Origin: Tidjanibacter sp.
GTDB taxonomy: Bacteria > Bacteroidota > Bacteroidia > Bacteroidales > Rikenellaceae
Assembly: GCA_017503805.1 (NCBI GenBank)
Contig: JAFVSJ010000003.1
Span: 1 to 36,803, forward strand
Direction: 5' to 3'
Length of the DNA: 36,803 nt
In this document: positions 8,070 to 15,392 of the stretch, piece by piece
How the letters are laid out: every line of letters starts with the position of its first letter
Position numbering within the stretch: the stretch's first letter is position 1
Position numbers and translations under genes: made by a program
The notes under the pieces: model-generated
What the model saw: the letters and a program-made list of their open reading frames with translations, nothing else
Told to the model about the DNA's origin: nothing
Databases searched by the model: none

Positions 8070-8077
8070 CAAAGATA
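8070..8077 (-). promoter_or_regulatory. rlmN promoter (-7 box TATCTTTG) abutting the start codon
   Basis: On the minus strand TATCTTTG is a perfect TAnnTTTG box. Only four bases separate it from the ATG of rlmN, so transcription would start at or next to the start codon. This also decides the rlmN start. Confidence 0.65.
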
Positions 8078-8211
8078 CACTTTTTTTCGACTACTTGTCT
8101 ACCAATCTGCGATTGAGGGGACAAACTTGCTATCCTCGGTTGCCGTAGGAGTGTTAGAGGGGTATAATAGCGGTGGCAAGATTGGATGATGATGGTGCAA
8201 ATAAATCGCAT

Positions 8212-8250
8212 CTCAAAACAAAAGGCTCGCCAACTGCGAGCCTTGTTTTG
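8212..8250 (-). terminator. tRNA-Cys terminator
   Basis: On the minus strand, directly after the tRNA 3' end, AAGGCTCGC pairs with GCGAGCCTT (8222-8244). TTGTTTT follows. Confidence 0.8.
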
Positions 8251-8321
8251 AGGTGCGAAGCGGAATCGAACCGCTGTAGAAGGTTTTGCAGACCTTTGCC
8301 TAGCCACTCGGCCATCGCACC
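8251..8321 (-). tRNA. tRNA-Cys (anticodon GCA)
   Basis: This 71-nt cloverleaf has the acceptor GGTGCGA/TCGCACC, the anticodon loop CTGCAAA with anticodon GCA, and the T-arm GCGGTTCGATTCCGC. The discriminator is U, as expected for cysteine tRNAs. The 3' CCA is not encoded. It has its own consensus promoter (8396-8426) and terminator (8212-8250). Confidence 0.96.
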
Positions 8322-8395
8322 ATTTTGTTGTATTTCAGCGACTTAACCCTCCGCCAGCCCTATGAGCAAGCAATGTGGGTGTCGCTTTCGGGGTA

Positions 8396-8426
8396 CAAAA
8401 GTAACTATTTTCTCGCAAACTCCAAA
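8396..8426 (-). promoter_or_regulatory. tRNA-Cys promoter (TTTG-N19-TACTTTTG)
   Basis: On the minus strand TTTG (8423-8426) is followed after exactly 19 nt by TACTTTTG (8396-8403). This is a full match to the Bacteroidetes housekeeping promoter, about 75 nt upstream of tRNA-Cys. It lies back to back with the start region of dprA. Confidence 0.75.
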
Positions 8427-8435
8427 TTTTTTTAA

Positions 8436-8443
8436 TACTTTTA
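8436..8443 (+). promoter_or_regulatory. Possible dprA -7 box
   Basis: TACTTTTA matches 7 of 8 positions of TAnnTTTG and lies 22 nt before the dprA ATG. There is no good -33 box. Confidence 0.35.
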
Positions 8444-8465
8444 CCTCTCCTAAACTCTCTTTCGG

Positions 8466-9584
8466 ATGAATATCTACGACCTCGCCCTACTTTTCACCCA
8501 CGGCATCGGCCCCAAAACCGCAGCTCACCTGATCGACACCTTCGGTTCGGCCGAACGCATATTCTCCGCCAACGAGGTGGAATTACACCAACGCGCATCC
8601 ATCGTCAACACAGACATCGTCGAGGCCATCATATCCAAATCGGCACTACGCAAGGCCGAGCAGGAGTTGAACTACTGCGAGAAGCACCACATCTACGCCG
8701 TAGCCGCCACCGACAGTATCTACCCTGCACTCCTCCGAGAGATTCCCGACCGACCTCACGTCATCTTTGTCCAAGGCTCACTCGAGGCACTCTCAAAGCC
8801 CTCGGTGGCATTTGTGGGCACACGCAACATCTCGACCTACGGGCAGGTTGCGGGACGCAAAATCATCGAACAGCTACACGACCTGCGGCCCGAGGCTGCA
8901 ATAGTCAGTGGTCTGGCCTTCGGCAACGACGAGAATGCACACAAGGCTGCCCTCGAGGTGGGCGCAACCACCGTTGCGGTCATTGCCAACGCCCTGCCCG
9001 AGGTGCAACCATCGAGTCAGTCACCCCTCGCAAAGCGCATCATAGAGGCTCAAGGAGCCATCGTAACCGAGGTCTCGTCGCAGCACAAGAATACGGGGCG
9101 TTTCTTCCCCTCGCGCAATCGTATCATTGCCGGCCTATCGAGCGGCACGGTGGTGGTAGAGTCCCCCTACGAGGGTGGCTCACTCATAACGGCCGAATAT
9201 GCGCTCGACTATGAGCGTGTGCTGATGGCAATGCCCGGCCGCATCTTCGACAAAAACTCCTTCGGCACCAACCTGCTTATCAAGCAAAACAAGGCCGCAA
9301 TGGTCTGCTCGGGCAGCGACATCGCCTACCAACTCGGATGGGAGACCTCGGCTACCGAGGAGCAAACCTTTGCCCCTACCGAGCAGCTTGGCGAGACGCT
9401 CAATGTCACACCCGACGAGCGAGTGCTACTCGATGCAATGCAGGTGGGCGAAGTGGTCGACTATGAGACACTCTTCGGCCGCACGTCGTTCACCCCACAG
9501 CGTGTTATGGCTCTGCTCACGGGGCTCGAGTTGTGCGATGCTGTGAGGTTGCTACCCGGCCGAAAATGCGAACGACTACTATAA
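8466..9584 (+). CDS. dprA: DNA processing protein DprA/Smf
   Basis: This 372-residue DprA protein loads RecA on incoming single-stranded DNA during natural transformation in well-studied species; it is also kept by many bacteria with no known competence. The N-terminal helix-hairpin-helix-like region (LLFTHGIGPKTAAHLIDTFGSAERIF) precedes the Rossmann-like core with VAFVGTRNISTYGQ near residue 115. The core also contains GGSLITAEYALDYERVLMAMPGRI, which matches the SGSLITA-x-A and PG motifs. A C-terminal winged-helix-like segment (about 300-372) ends the protein. tatD follows 37 nt downstream. Confidence 0.95.
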   Translation: MNIYDLALLFTHGIGPKTAAHLIDTFGSAERIFSANEVELHQRASIVNTDIVEAIISKSALRKAEQELNYCEKHHIYAVAATDSIYPALLREIPDRPHVIFVQGSLEALSKPSVAFVGTRNISTYGQVAGRKIIEQLHDLRPEAAIVSGLAFGNDENAHKAALEVGATTVAVIANALPEVQPSSQSPLAKRIIEAQGAIVTEVSSQHKNTGRFFPSRNRIIAGLSSGTVVVESPYEGGSLITAEYALDYERVLMAMPGRIFDKNSFGTNLLIKQNKAAMVCSGSDIAYQLGWETSATEEQTFAPTEQLGETLNVTPDERVLLDAMQVGEVVDYETLFGRTSFTPQRVMALLTGLELCDAVRLLPGRKCERLL

Positions 9585-9621
9585 CCTCGGGCCAGCCCAT
9601 CACCCACACAACAATCAGACT

Positions 9622-10464
9622 ATGAGATTTATAGACACCCATACACACATTTACGACACCGCCTTCGACGAGGACCGCAGCGATACTCTGCAACGTGCTC
9701 GCGAGGCAGGTGTGGAGGCTTTCATCTTCCCCGCCATCGACAGCGAGAGCCACGCAGCGCAGTTTGAGCTCACACGCACCCAACCCGACTGCTACTCGCT
9801 CATAGGGCTCCATCCCACGTCGGTCAATGATAACCCCCATTGGCGTGAGGCGCTTGCCGAGGTAGAACGTCTGCTTGTGGCCTGCAACGGTTCGGCAAAG
9901 GGCGACCACACCGACCACTCCACCGCACCCATCGGTAGCCCCGAACGCCCCGTGGACCACTTCTACGGCATCGGCGAGGTGGGGCTCGACTTCTATTGGA
10001 GCAACGACTTCCGCGAGGAGCAGACCGAGTGTTTCCGCCGTCAGGTGGAACTCTCCATAGCCCACGACCTTCCGCTCGTCATCCACACACGCAGTGCGTG
10101 GGATGAGATGCTCACCATCTTGGAGGAGTACAAGGGAGGCGCGCGCGGCATCCTCCACGCCTTTGGCGAGAGTGCAGAGGTCTATGAGCGCATCGAACAA
10201 CTCGGCGGATTTGTCGTCGGCATCGGCGGCGTGGTCACCTACAAGAAGAGCCCTCTGCTCGAGAGTGTCCCTCGGATTCCGCTCTCGGCTATGGTCATTG
10301 AGACCGATTCGCCCTATCTTTCGCCCGTTCCTTTTAGGGGAAAGCGCAACGAACCGAAAAATTTGGTGTATATTTGTGAGCAGATTGCACGCCTAAAGGG
10401 GTGTACACCCGAGGAGGTAGCCGAGGCATCGACTCGCAATGCACGCCGTATTTTCGGCATTTAA
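9622..10464 (+). CDS. tatD: TatD-family metal-dependent hydrolase/DNase
   Basis: This 280-residue TIM-barrel amidohydrolase is of the TatD type; characterised members are Mg-dependent 3'-5' exonucleases or DNases. Metal ligands are visible in THTH (residues 6-9), GIGEVGLDFYW (E119 region), VIHTRSA and ILHAF. The C-terminal ETDSPYLSPVPFRGKRNEP also fits. An extra loop of about 22 residues (about 87-112, Gly/Asp/His/Ser/Pro-rich) lies just before GIGEVGLDFYW and makes this copy slightly longer than most. It probably shares a transcript with dprA. Confidence 0.93.
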   Translation: MRFIDTHTHIYDTAFDEDRSDTLQRAREAGVEAFIFPAIDSESHAAQFELTRTQPDCYSLIGLHPTSVNDNPHWREALAEVERLLVACNGSAKGDHTDHSTAPIGSPERPVDHFYGIGEVGLDFYWSNDFREEQTECFRRQVELSIAHDLPLVIHTRSAWDEMLTILEEYKGGARGILHAFGESAEVYERIEQLGGFVVGIGGVVTYKKSPLLESVPRIPLSAMVIETDSPYLSPVPFRGKRNEPKNLVYICEQIARLKGCTPEEVAEASTRNARRIFGI

Positions 10465-10618
10465 GGCCGGGTGACAAGGTGTCGAGCAAGAAATATTGCA
10501 CATCACGCACTCCGCAGAAACAAGGGCCACGATGACCATATTTAGCCCCACTGAACGGGCTACCAAATGGCCCCGGCAAACAACGAAAAACAACCTAAAC
10601 CAAAGGCACCATAAGACT

Positions 10619-11641
10619 ATGAAAAGCTCCATACTACTCATCTACACGGGTGGCACCATCGGAATGCACACCGACCCCGAGAGTGGCGCGCTCGTACCCT
10701 TCGACTTCCGTCACATCTACGAGGAGATACCCTCATTGCGCAACCTCGATGCCGACATAGAGATTCTCCCCTTCACCCCCATCGACTCCTCCAATGCGTC
10801 GCCAGAGCTGTGGGTGAGGTTGGCCGAGAACATCCGCGACAACTACGACCGCTTCGACGGATTTGTAGTTCTTCACGGCACAGACACGATGTCGTATAGT
10901 GCAAGTGCTCTGAGCTTTATGCTCCACAATCTGGCCAAGCCGGTGGTCTTTACGGGTAGCCAACTCCCCATAGGTGTGCTGCGCACAGACGGCAGGGAGA
11001 ATCTCATCACTGCCGTAGAGCTCGCCGCCGCCAAAGACTCCAAGGGCCGTCCCGAAGTTCCCGGTGTGAGCCTCTACTTCCAGAACAGACTCTTCCGTGG
11101 CAACCGCACCACCAAGCAGAGTGCCGAGGAGATGAGCGCCTTTGCGTCGAACAATTTTCCACCCCTTGCGGAGGTGGGTGTGAGCATACAGTATAACCGC
11201 AACTACATCACCCGCCCCAAGGCAGGCGCACCCTTCGGCATCCGCACCGAATTGGAGCGCGATGTAGCCATCATAAAAATCTTCCCCGGACTCACCGAGA
11301 GGGTATTTCGTGCCATCCTATCGAGCGGCATCAAGGGTGTGGTTCTGGAGACCTATGGTGCTGGTAATGCCCCCACGGGCGAGTGGTTCATTGGAGCACT
11401 GAGGGAGGCCATCGTGAGGGGCATCAGCGTTGTGAACGTCACCCAATGTAGCAATGGCGAGGTCAATATGGACATCTACGAGACGGGCGTGGCGTTGCAA
11501 AAGATTGGAGTCATCAGTGGCAGGGATATGACCACCGAGGCTGCCGTGACGAAGATGATGTATGTTTTGGCCGCCGAGCAGAGTCCCTCGCGCAGGGCCA
11601 AGATGCTCAAGAGATCTATCTGTGGCGAGTTTGGCAAGTAG
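10619..11641 (+). CDS. ansA: Type I (cytoplasmic) L-asparaginase
   Basis: This 340-residue asparaginase converts L-asparagine to aspartate and ammonia. The two nucleophile-bearing motifs are present: TGGTIGM at residues 10-16 and HGTDTM at 86-91. There is no signal peptide, which fits the cytoplasmic type I class. The ATG at 10619 is preferred because the frame upstream is not family-like. It lies 154 nt downstream of tatD and is followed by a hairpin terminator. Confidence 0.94.
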   Translation: MKSSILLIYTGGTIGMHTDPESGALVPFDFRHIYEEIPSLRNLDADIEILPFTPIDSSNASPELWVRLAENIRDNYDRFDGFVVLHGTDTMSYSASALSFMLHNLAKPVVFTGSQLPIGVLRTDGRENLITAVELAAAKDSKGRPEVPGVSLYFQNRLFRGNRTTKQSAEEMSAFASNNFPPLAEVGVSIQYNRNYITRPKAGAPFGIRTELERDVAIIKIFPGLTERVFRAILSSGIKGVVLETYGAGNAPTGEWFIGALREAIVRGISVVNVTQCSNGEVNMDIYETGVALQKIGVISGRDMTTEAAVTKMMYVLAAEQSPSRRAKMLKRSICGEFGK

Positions 11642-11664
11642 TCCAACGACATATTGGATGAGCG

Positions 11665-11698
11665 AAAAGGTAGGCTGATTGGTCGGTCTACCTTTTTG
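11665..11698 (+). terminator. ansA terminator
   Basis: AAAAGGTAG (11665-11673) pairs with CTACCTTTT starting at 11688, 24 nt after the ansA stop. The stem runs into a T-run. Confidence 0.75.
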
Positions 11699-11790
11699 TT
11701 TTCGGGGTATTGGAGGTGCAAAAAGTGATGTTTAGAGGGGTGAAACAAAAATAAAAATGCACAAGTGGGGTGAAAAACAAAAATTATTCT

Positions 11791-11798
11791 TATCTTGC
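11791..11798 (+). promoter_or_regulatory. Possible tRNA-Ser -7 box
   Basis: TATCTTGC resembles TAnnTTTG (6 of 8) and lies about 52 nt before tRNA-Ser. There is no -33 box, so support is weak. Confidence 0.3.
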
Positions 11799-11850
11799 GC
11801 CCGCTTTTGTGCCGATAGCCCGACGGGAGGGTACGAAAGAGAGATATAAT

Positions 11851-11938
11851 GGAGAGGTGACCGAGTGGTTTAAGGAGCGCGCCTGGAAAGTGCGTACACC
11901 TCAAAAGGGTGTCGAGGGTTCGAATCCCTCTCTCTCCG
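11851..11938 (+). tRNA. tRNA-Ser (anticodon GGA)
   Basis: This 88-nt tRNA has the acceptor GGAGAGG/TCTCTCC, the anticodon loop CTGGAAA with anticodon GGA and a CGCGC/GTGCG stem. It has a long variable arm typical of serine tRNAs, the T-arm GAGGG-TTCGAAT-CCCTC and a G discriminator. CCA is not encoded. An exact hairpin terminator follows. Confidence 0.96.
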
Positions 11939-11951
11939 CAAACTAACAACG

Positions 11952-11985
11952 CAAGAAGGTGTCGAAGACATCTTCTTGTTTTTTT
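11952..11985 (+). terminator. tRNA-Ser terminator
   Basis: CAAGAAGGTGTC (11952-11963) pairs with GACATCTTCTTG (11967-11978) over 12 bp with one wobble. Seven T follow. Confidence 0.88.
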
Positions 11986-12025
11986 ATGCCTACAACGGCA
12001 AGCTGGCTTGTCTGTGGAGGTATGG

Positions 12026-12057
12026 AAAAACAAGAGAGGCCACGCAGTGGCTTCTTG
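12026..12057 (-). terminator. Terminator-like hairpin on the minus strand
   Basis: On the minus strand CAAGA and GCCAC pair with GTGGC and TCTTG around a three-base loop, with a small internal loop. Five T follow (12026-12030). No coding gene on this strand reads into it, so it may end an unannotated RNA or be a relic of an inverted duplication. Confidence 0.5.
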
Positions 12058-12071
12058 CGTTGTTGGTTTGC

Positions 12072-12200
12072 AAGGGCCCCCGCGGCGAGCGGAGGGGATG
12101 GGCGTGAGCGGAGCAGCCGCAGGGCTGCGTAGTAGCCAATCCCGCCGTAGGCGGTGCGGTAATCCCGCTTCACCCTTAGACACCCTAACCCAATCATAAA
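12072..12200. other. GC-rich hairpin-forming non-coding stretch
   Basis: This stretch is GC-rich and has several short self-complementary segments (for example GCAGCC/GGCTGC and CCGCC/GGCGG). No convincing gene was seen. Open frames here are short or run antisense through tRNA-Ser. Confidence 0.4.
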
Positions 12201-12230
12201 TGTGCATTATTTCCGCAATAATGCCACATA

Positions 12231-12239
12231 CCCCCCCCC
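12231..12239. repeat. C9 homopolymer upstream of the fimbrial operon
   Basis: Nine consecutive C lie about 240 nt upstream of the first fimbrial gene. Homopolymers of this length can slip during replication, but it is not inside a recognised promoter spacer. Confidence 0.6.
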
Positions 12240-12320
12240 GTTGGCCGACGCACAGAAAAGAAACAGCTGCAAAATGGAAATTTTGTACATTTTGTCGCAA
12301 CAACGTAAGCAAAAAAGTCC

Positions 12321-12328
12321 TAACTTTA
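12321..12328 (+). promoter_or_regulatory. Possible fimbrial operon -7 box
   Basis: TAACTTTA matches TAnnTTTG at 7 of 8 positions and lies about 150 nt before the first gene. There is no TTTG at the usual spacing. The predicted long leader contains two hairpins. Confidence 0.35.
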
Positions 12329-12340
12329 CATTCAAATTGT

Positions 12341-12394
12341 CATCCCTAAAGGGATGATGGTCACAGCTCGGTGGAGAAGAGACCGAAACCGAGC
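12341..12394 (+). other. Two hairpins in the fimbrial operon leader
   Basis: CATCCC/GGGATG (12341-12356) has a TAAA loop, and GCTCGGT (12366-12372) pairs with ACCGAGC (12388-12394). Neither has a T-run, so they look like leader structures rather than simple terminators. Confidence 0.45.
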
Positions 12395-12480
12395 CAGGAT
12401 AGGTTAAAATACCACACCAAAAGCAGTTCAACGAACACCTATGTTGGCGGCAAAAAATGCAATCCGCCACCCAAAAGTGA

Positions 12481-14265
12481 ATGATGAAGAATGGTAGGAA
12501 AATAGCAGTGCTCCTCGTGGCATTCCTCCTCGCGGCAGTTCAGCTTTTTGGCCAGAAAATTGTTGGCCACAAGGCAGAGGTGACGCTCTACTACCGTTTC
12601 GACAAGTCCAATCTCGACCCCAGCTACCTCTCCAACCGCACTACCTTCCGCACCCTCAATCAACTTATGGAGCAACACGCCGACAAGCTCGACAGCCTTG
12701 TCGTGATTGCCCACGCCTCGCCCGAGGGTAACGTGCAGTATAACCAAGCGCTCTCTGAAAGACGTGCCGCCACAATGCGTTCCTATCTGGTGGACCATTT
12801 TCCCCAAATCAACCCCGAGAATCTACACGTGTACGCGCGCGGTGAGGACTACGACGGTATGGTCCGTATGATCGAACAAGACCCCCGAGTGCCCCACAAA
12901 AAGGAGGTTCTGGCCATCCTCACCGAGAGCGGCGTTCACCCCGACGTAAGGGTGCGCCGACTCATCAAGCTGCGCGGTGGCTATCCATTCTCCTACGTTC
13001 GTCGCAACATCCTCCCCTATCTGCGTACTGCCTCGACCTGCATCCTCTACTACTCCGAGGTTGTGGAACAAGAGGTGGAGATGAGCCCCGTGGGCGAGTG
13101 GCTGGATATTCCGGACATCTGGCGTATGTTGCCGCAGGTGCAGTTGCGCCGTCCCACAGAGAAGGCCCCCAACTTCGCACCCGTAGTGGAGCCCCCACAA
13201 TACACCTACACCATCTCGCGCCGAGGTCACTATGTGCGTGGCGATGACGGCGAGATGCACCTCTCCGACACCACCACCCTCTTTGCCGTAACCGTGAGGG
13301 AGAAGGGTGACACCGTAGGTTACTACAAAGTCGTAGCCCCCGCCACAGCCACCAACCTCACAGGTCGCTACCGAATAAGTCCCGAGCCGAGCCGCTGCGG
13401 AGAGGCGCTCCACGGCACCCTCACCGAGGGGCCGACACCCGAGGGCAGCTGGGCCATCGTAGACGGCAAACGGGCTGCCATTGCTGCGGGTGAGTTCACA
13501 CTCTATCAAGACAAAGAGAACATCCTCGACGTGGAGTTCTTCACGGCAGAATTGCACTACCTCGACGGTACCGTTGTGACCAAACCCTTTGAACAGATGA
13601 GGGCTACGGGCGACGGACTCTATTGGGTACCCCCCTCGAAGGAGGTCACCCACGTCACCGACGAGGTAGACGTGCCCTACATAGACTACCTCGTGGCGGC
13701 CAAGACAAACCTGCTCTTCGATGCTATCGGCGCAATCAACATAGCACTCGAAATCCCCATTGGCAATCGCTTCTCGATAGATGCGAGCTGGACCTTCCCG
13801 TGGTATGTGCCCAACGATTGGGATTGGTGCTACCAGCTGCTGTGGGGCGACGTGGAGGCCCGTATGTGGTTGGGCGAGCGCAGGAGAGACAACCGTCTGC
13901 AGGGCCACTTTGTGGGCCTCTATGCGGGTGGCGGTCTCTATGACTTCCAATGGAGGAGCACGGATGGTTATCAGGGCGAGTTCTTCTTGGCTGCGGGCCT
14001 GAGCTATGGCTACGCTTGGAGGCTCAACGAAAATTGGAATATGGAGTTCGAGGTGGGCTTCGGCTACCTCCAGAGCAACTACCGCCACTACTTCCACATC
14101 ACCGAGCCGAATGGCAAGGAGACCCTTATCAGAGATAAGATGAGCGGCACATTTGGCTATTGGGGCCCGACGAAGGCGAAGCTCTCGTTGGTGGCTCCCA
14201 TAGAGTGGAAGGTGAACAAAAACAAGACTAAACGCATCGACTCGCTGCACGACAGTGTAGAGTAG
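12481..14265 (+). CDS. OmpA-like / DUF3575 outer-membrane protein of the fimbrial operon
   Basis: This 594-residue protein starts with a signal peptide (about 1-21, ending QLFGQ). An OmpA-like domain (about 25-150) follows, with the features VTLYYRFDKSNLD, VIAHASPEGN and NQALSERRAATMRSYL. A long beta-rich middle region occupies about 200-390. The C-terminal domain (about 400-590), starting AAKTNLLFDAIGAINIALEIP, resembles DUF3575 and is rich in alternating aromatic strands such as GHFVGLYAGGGLYDFQW, so an outer-membrane barrel is likely. Proteins of this type open fimbrial loci in Bacteroidales; the exact role is inferred. The next gene starts 15 nt after its stop. Confidence 0.82.
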   Translation: MMKNGRKIAVLLVAFLLAAVQLFGQKIVGHKAEVTLYYRFDKSNLDPSYLSNRTTFRTLNQLMEQHADKLDSLVVIAHASPEGNVQYNQALSERRAATMRSYLVDHFPQINPENLHVYARGEDYDGMVRMIEQDPRVPHKKEVLAILTESGVHPDVRVRRLIKLRGGYPFSYVRRNILPYLRTASTCILYYSEVVEQEVEMSPVGEWLDIPDIWRMLPQVQLRRPTEKAPNFAPVVEPPQYTYTISRRGHYVRGDDGEMHLSDTTTLFAVTVREKGDTVGYYKVVAPATATNLTGRYRISPEPSRCGEALHGTLTEGPTPEGSWAIVDGKRAAIAAGEFTLYQDKENILDVEFFTAELHYLDGTVVTKPFEQMRATGDGLYWVPPSKEVTHVTDEVDVPYIDYLVAAKTNLLFDAIGAINIALEIPIGNRFSIDASWTFPWYVPNDWDWCYQLLWGDVEARMWLGERRRDNRLQGHFVGLYAGGGLYDFQWRSTDGYQGEFFLAAGLSYGYAWRLNENWNMEFEVGFGYLQSNYRHYFHITEPNGKETLIRDKMSGTFGYWGPTKAKLSLVAPIEWKVNKNKTKRIDSLHDSVE

Positions 14266-14280
14266 AGAACAATCGAACGG

Positions 14281-15279
14281 ATGAAGATGAGGCGCTACAT
14301 AGTAGAGACAATGTGCTTGCTGATGGCAATATTGCTGTCGGCGGGTTGCCATCGTCGTCCCCTCGAGGAGATGAACGACAGCCTCTACCTCGACCTCACC
14401 CTCGACCTCGATGTGCTCAACCACCCGGGCCCGCTGCCCACGCCGGAGCTTATGAGGGTGGTCTTCTACGACGCTGTGAGTGGCGATTTCGTCTCCGACG
14501 ACTACGTGCTGGCCGAGGGCGGCTACATCAACGCACAGCCGGGCCACTACAATATGGTTGTCTACAACTTCGACACCGAATCTACACTTATCCGCAACGA
14601 CCGCAGCCAACATAGCATCGAGGCCTACACGAGTGAGATTCCCAATAGCACCCGCACCAACCTGCTGACCAAGCTCAACTCGGTGACCAAGCCTGCCGAC
14701 TACGTTGCTCCGGGCGAGGATGAGCTCATCGTCTATGAGCCCGACCACCTGCTTGTGGCGAGGAAGGATGTGGAGGTACTCCACCGTACGGGTGAGCAGA
14801 TTATCTATGCCGAGGGTGAGAGCATTGTGGAGACCTATTACCTCGGCGTGAAACTGCGCAATAAGGGCAACCTTGCGAGCGCACAGGCGTTGCTTTCGGG
14901 CCAGGCCAAGAGCAATAAGTTCGGCTTTGAGGGTGGCAGGAGCAATGAGCCTGTGATATTGTACTTCGAGATGGAGGCGGGCATCAACGACCGCACAGGC
15001 GAGGATGCGCTTCAGACCACCTTCAACACCTTTGGCAAGTTGCCGGGAGAGGTGTCGCGATTGTGGCTCACCATCGTGGTGACCAACACCAATGGCGAGA
15101 CCATCACTTGGCAGAAGGATATCACCGATGAGTTCCTCGACAACCCCGAGAAGTATATCTACATCGAAGAGGATGAGATTGTGGTGCCCGACCCGCCCAC
15201 GCCACCTCCCGGCTCGGGTGGCGGCTTCCACCCCGAGGTGGAGGATTGGAACGAGGAGCACTACGACATCACTATTTAG
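14281..15279 (+). CDS. Fimbrial anchor-like lipoprotein (FimB/Mfa2-like, DUF5119-type N terminus)
   Basis: This 332-residue lipoprotein has the lipobox L-S-A-G-C with Cys23. CHRRPLEE and an acidic, Leu-rich strand (YLDLTLDLDV) follow at once, as in DUF5119 and related anchor proteins of Bacteroidales fimbriae. Residues after about 290 are a Pro/Gly linker (PDPPTPPPGSGGG), then FHPEVEDW. That motif also closes three of the downstream fimbrillins. It probably holds the fimbria in the outer membrane. It is tightly linked to the DUF3575 gene. The family assignment is from memory of the motif, not from a search. Confidence 0.75.
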   Translation: MKMRRYIVETMCLLMAILLSAGCHRRPLEEMNDSLYLDLTLDLDVLNHPGPLPTPELMRVVFYDAVSGDFVSDDYVLAEGGYINAQPGHYNMVVYNFDTESTLIRNDRSQHSIEAYTSEIPNSTRTNLLTKLNSVTKPADYVAPGEDELIVYEPDHLLVARKDVEVLHRTGEQIIYAEGESIVETYYLGVKLRNKGNLASAQALLSGQAKSNKFGFEGGRSNEPVILYFEMEAGINDRTGEDALQTTFNTFGKLPGEVSRLWLTIVVTNTNGETITWQKDITDEFLDNPEKYIYIEEDEIVVPDPPTPPPGSGGGFHPEVEDWNEEHYDITI

Positions 15280-15392
15280 CCACCTTTTTGAGAATCTCAC
15301 TCGCGCGCAAGGGAGCTGCCCCGAGTGCGGCGAGCACAGATAACGACAAAACAAACAATAAACAATAAACCATTAACTAACACAAAAAACGT

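Larger units (their letters stand above)
11938..12071. repeat. 21-bp inverted repeat starting at the tRNA-Ser 3' end
   Basis: The left arm is 11938-11958 and the right arm is 12051-12071. They are inverted copies with 20 of 21 positions matching; the core is AACAACGCAAGAAG and its complement. They flank 92 nt. The left arm begins at the tRNA discriminator base and overlaps the tRNA terminator stem. The right arm is part of a second terminator-like hairpin on the minus strand. Confidence 0.75.

Noticed and set aside
8066-8080. Upstream GTG start for rlmN
   Set aside because: It lies upstream of or inside the perfect -7 promoter box. The ATG at 8065 gives the usual N terminus.
11476-12312. A 278-residue minus-strand frame covering the antisense of tRNA-Ser
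   Set aside because: It includes the peptide GERGIRTLDTLLRCTHFPGA, which is the translation of the antisense of a tRNA-Ser and a well-known false annotation. It also overlaps the end of ansA and non-coding sequence.
12823-15354. An 843-residue minus-strand open frame
   Set aside because: It is antisense to the first two fimbrial genes, which have signal peptides and family motifs on the plus strand. Long antisense frames follow from the codon bias of this genome.
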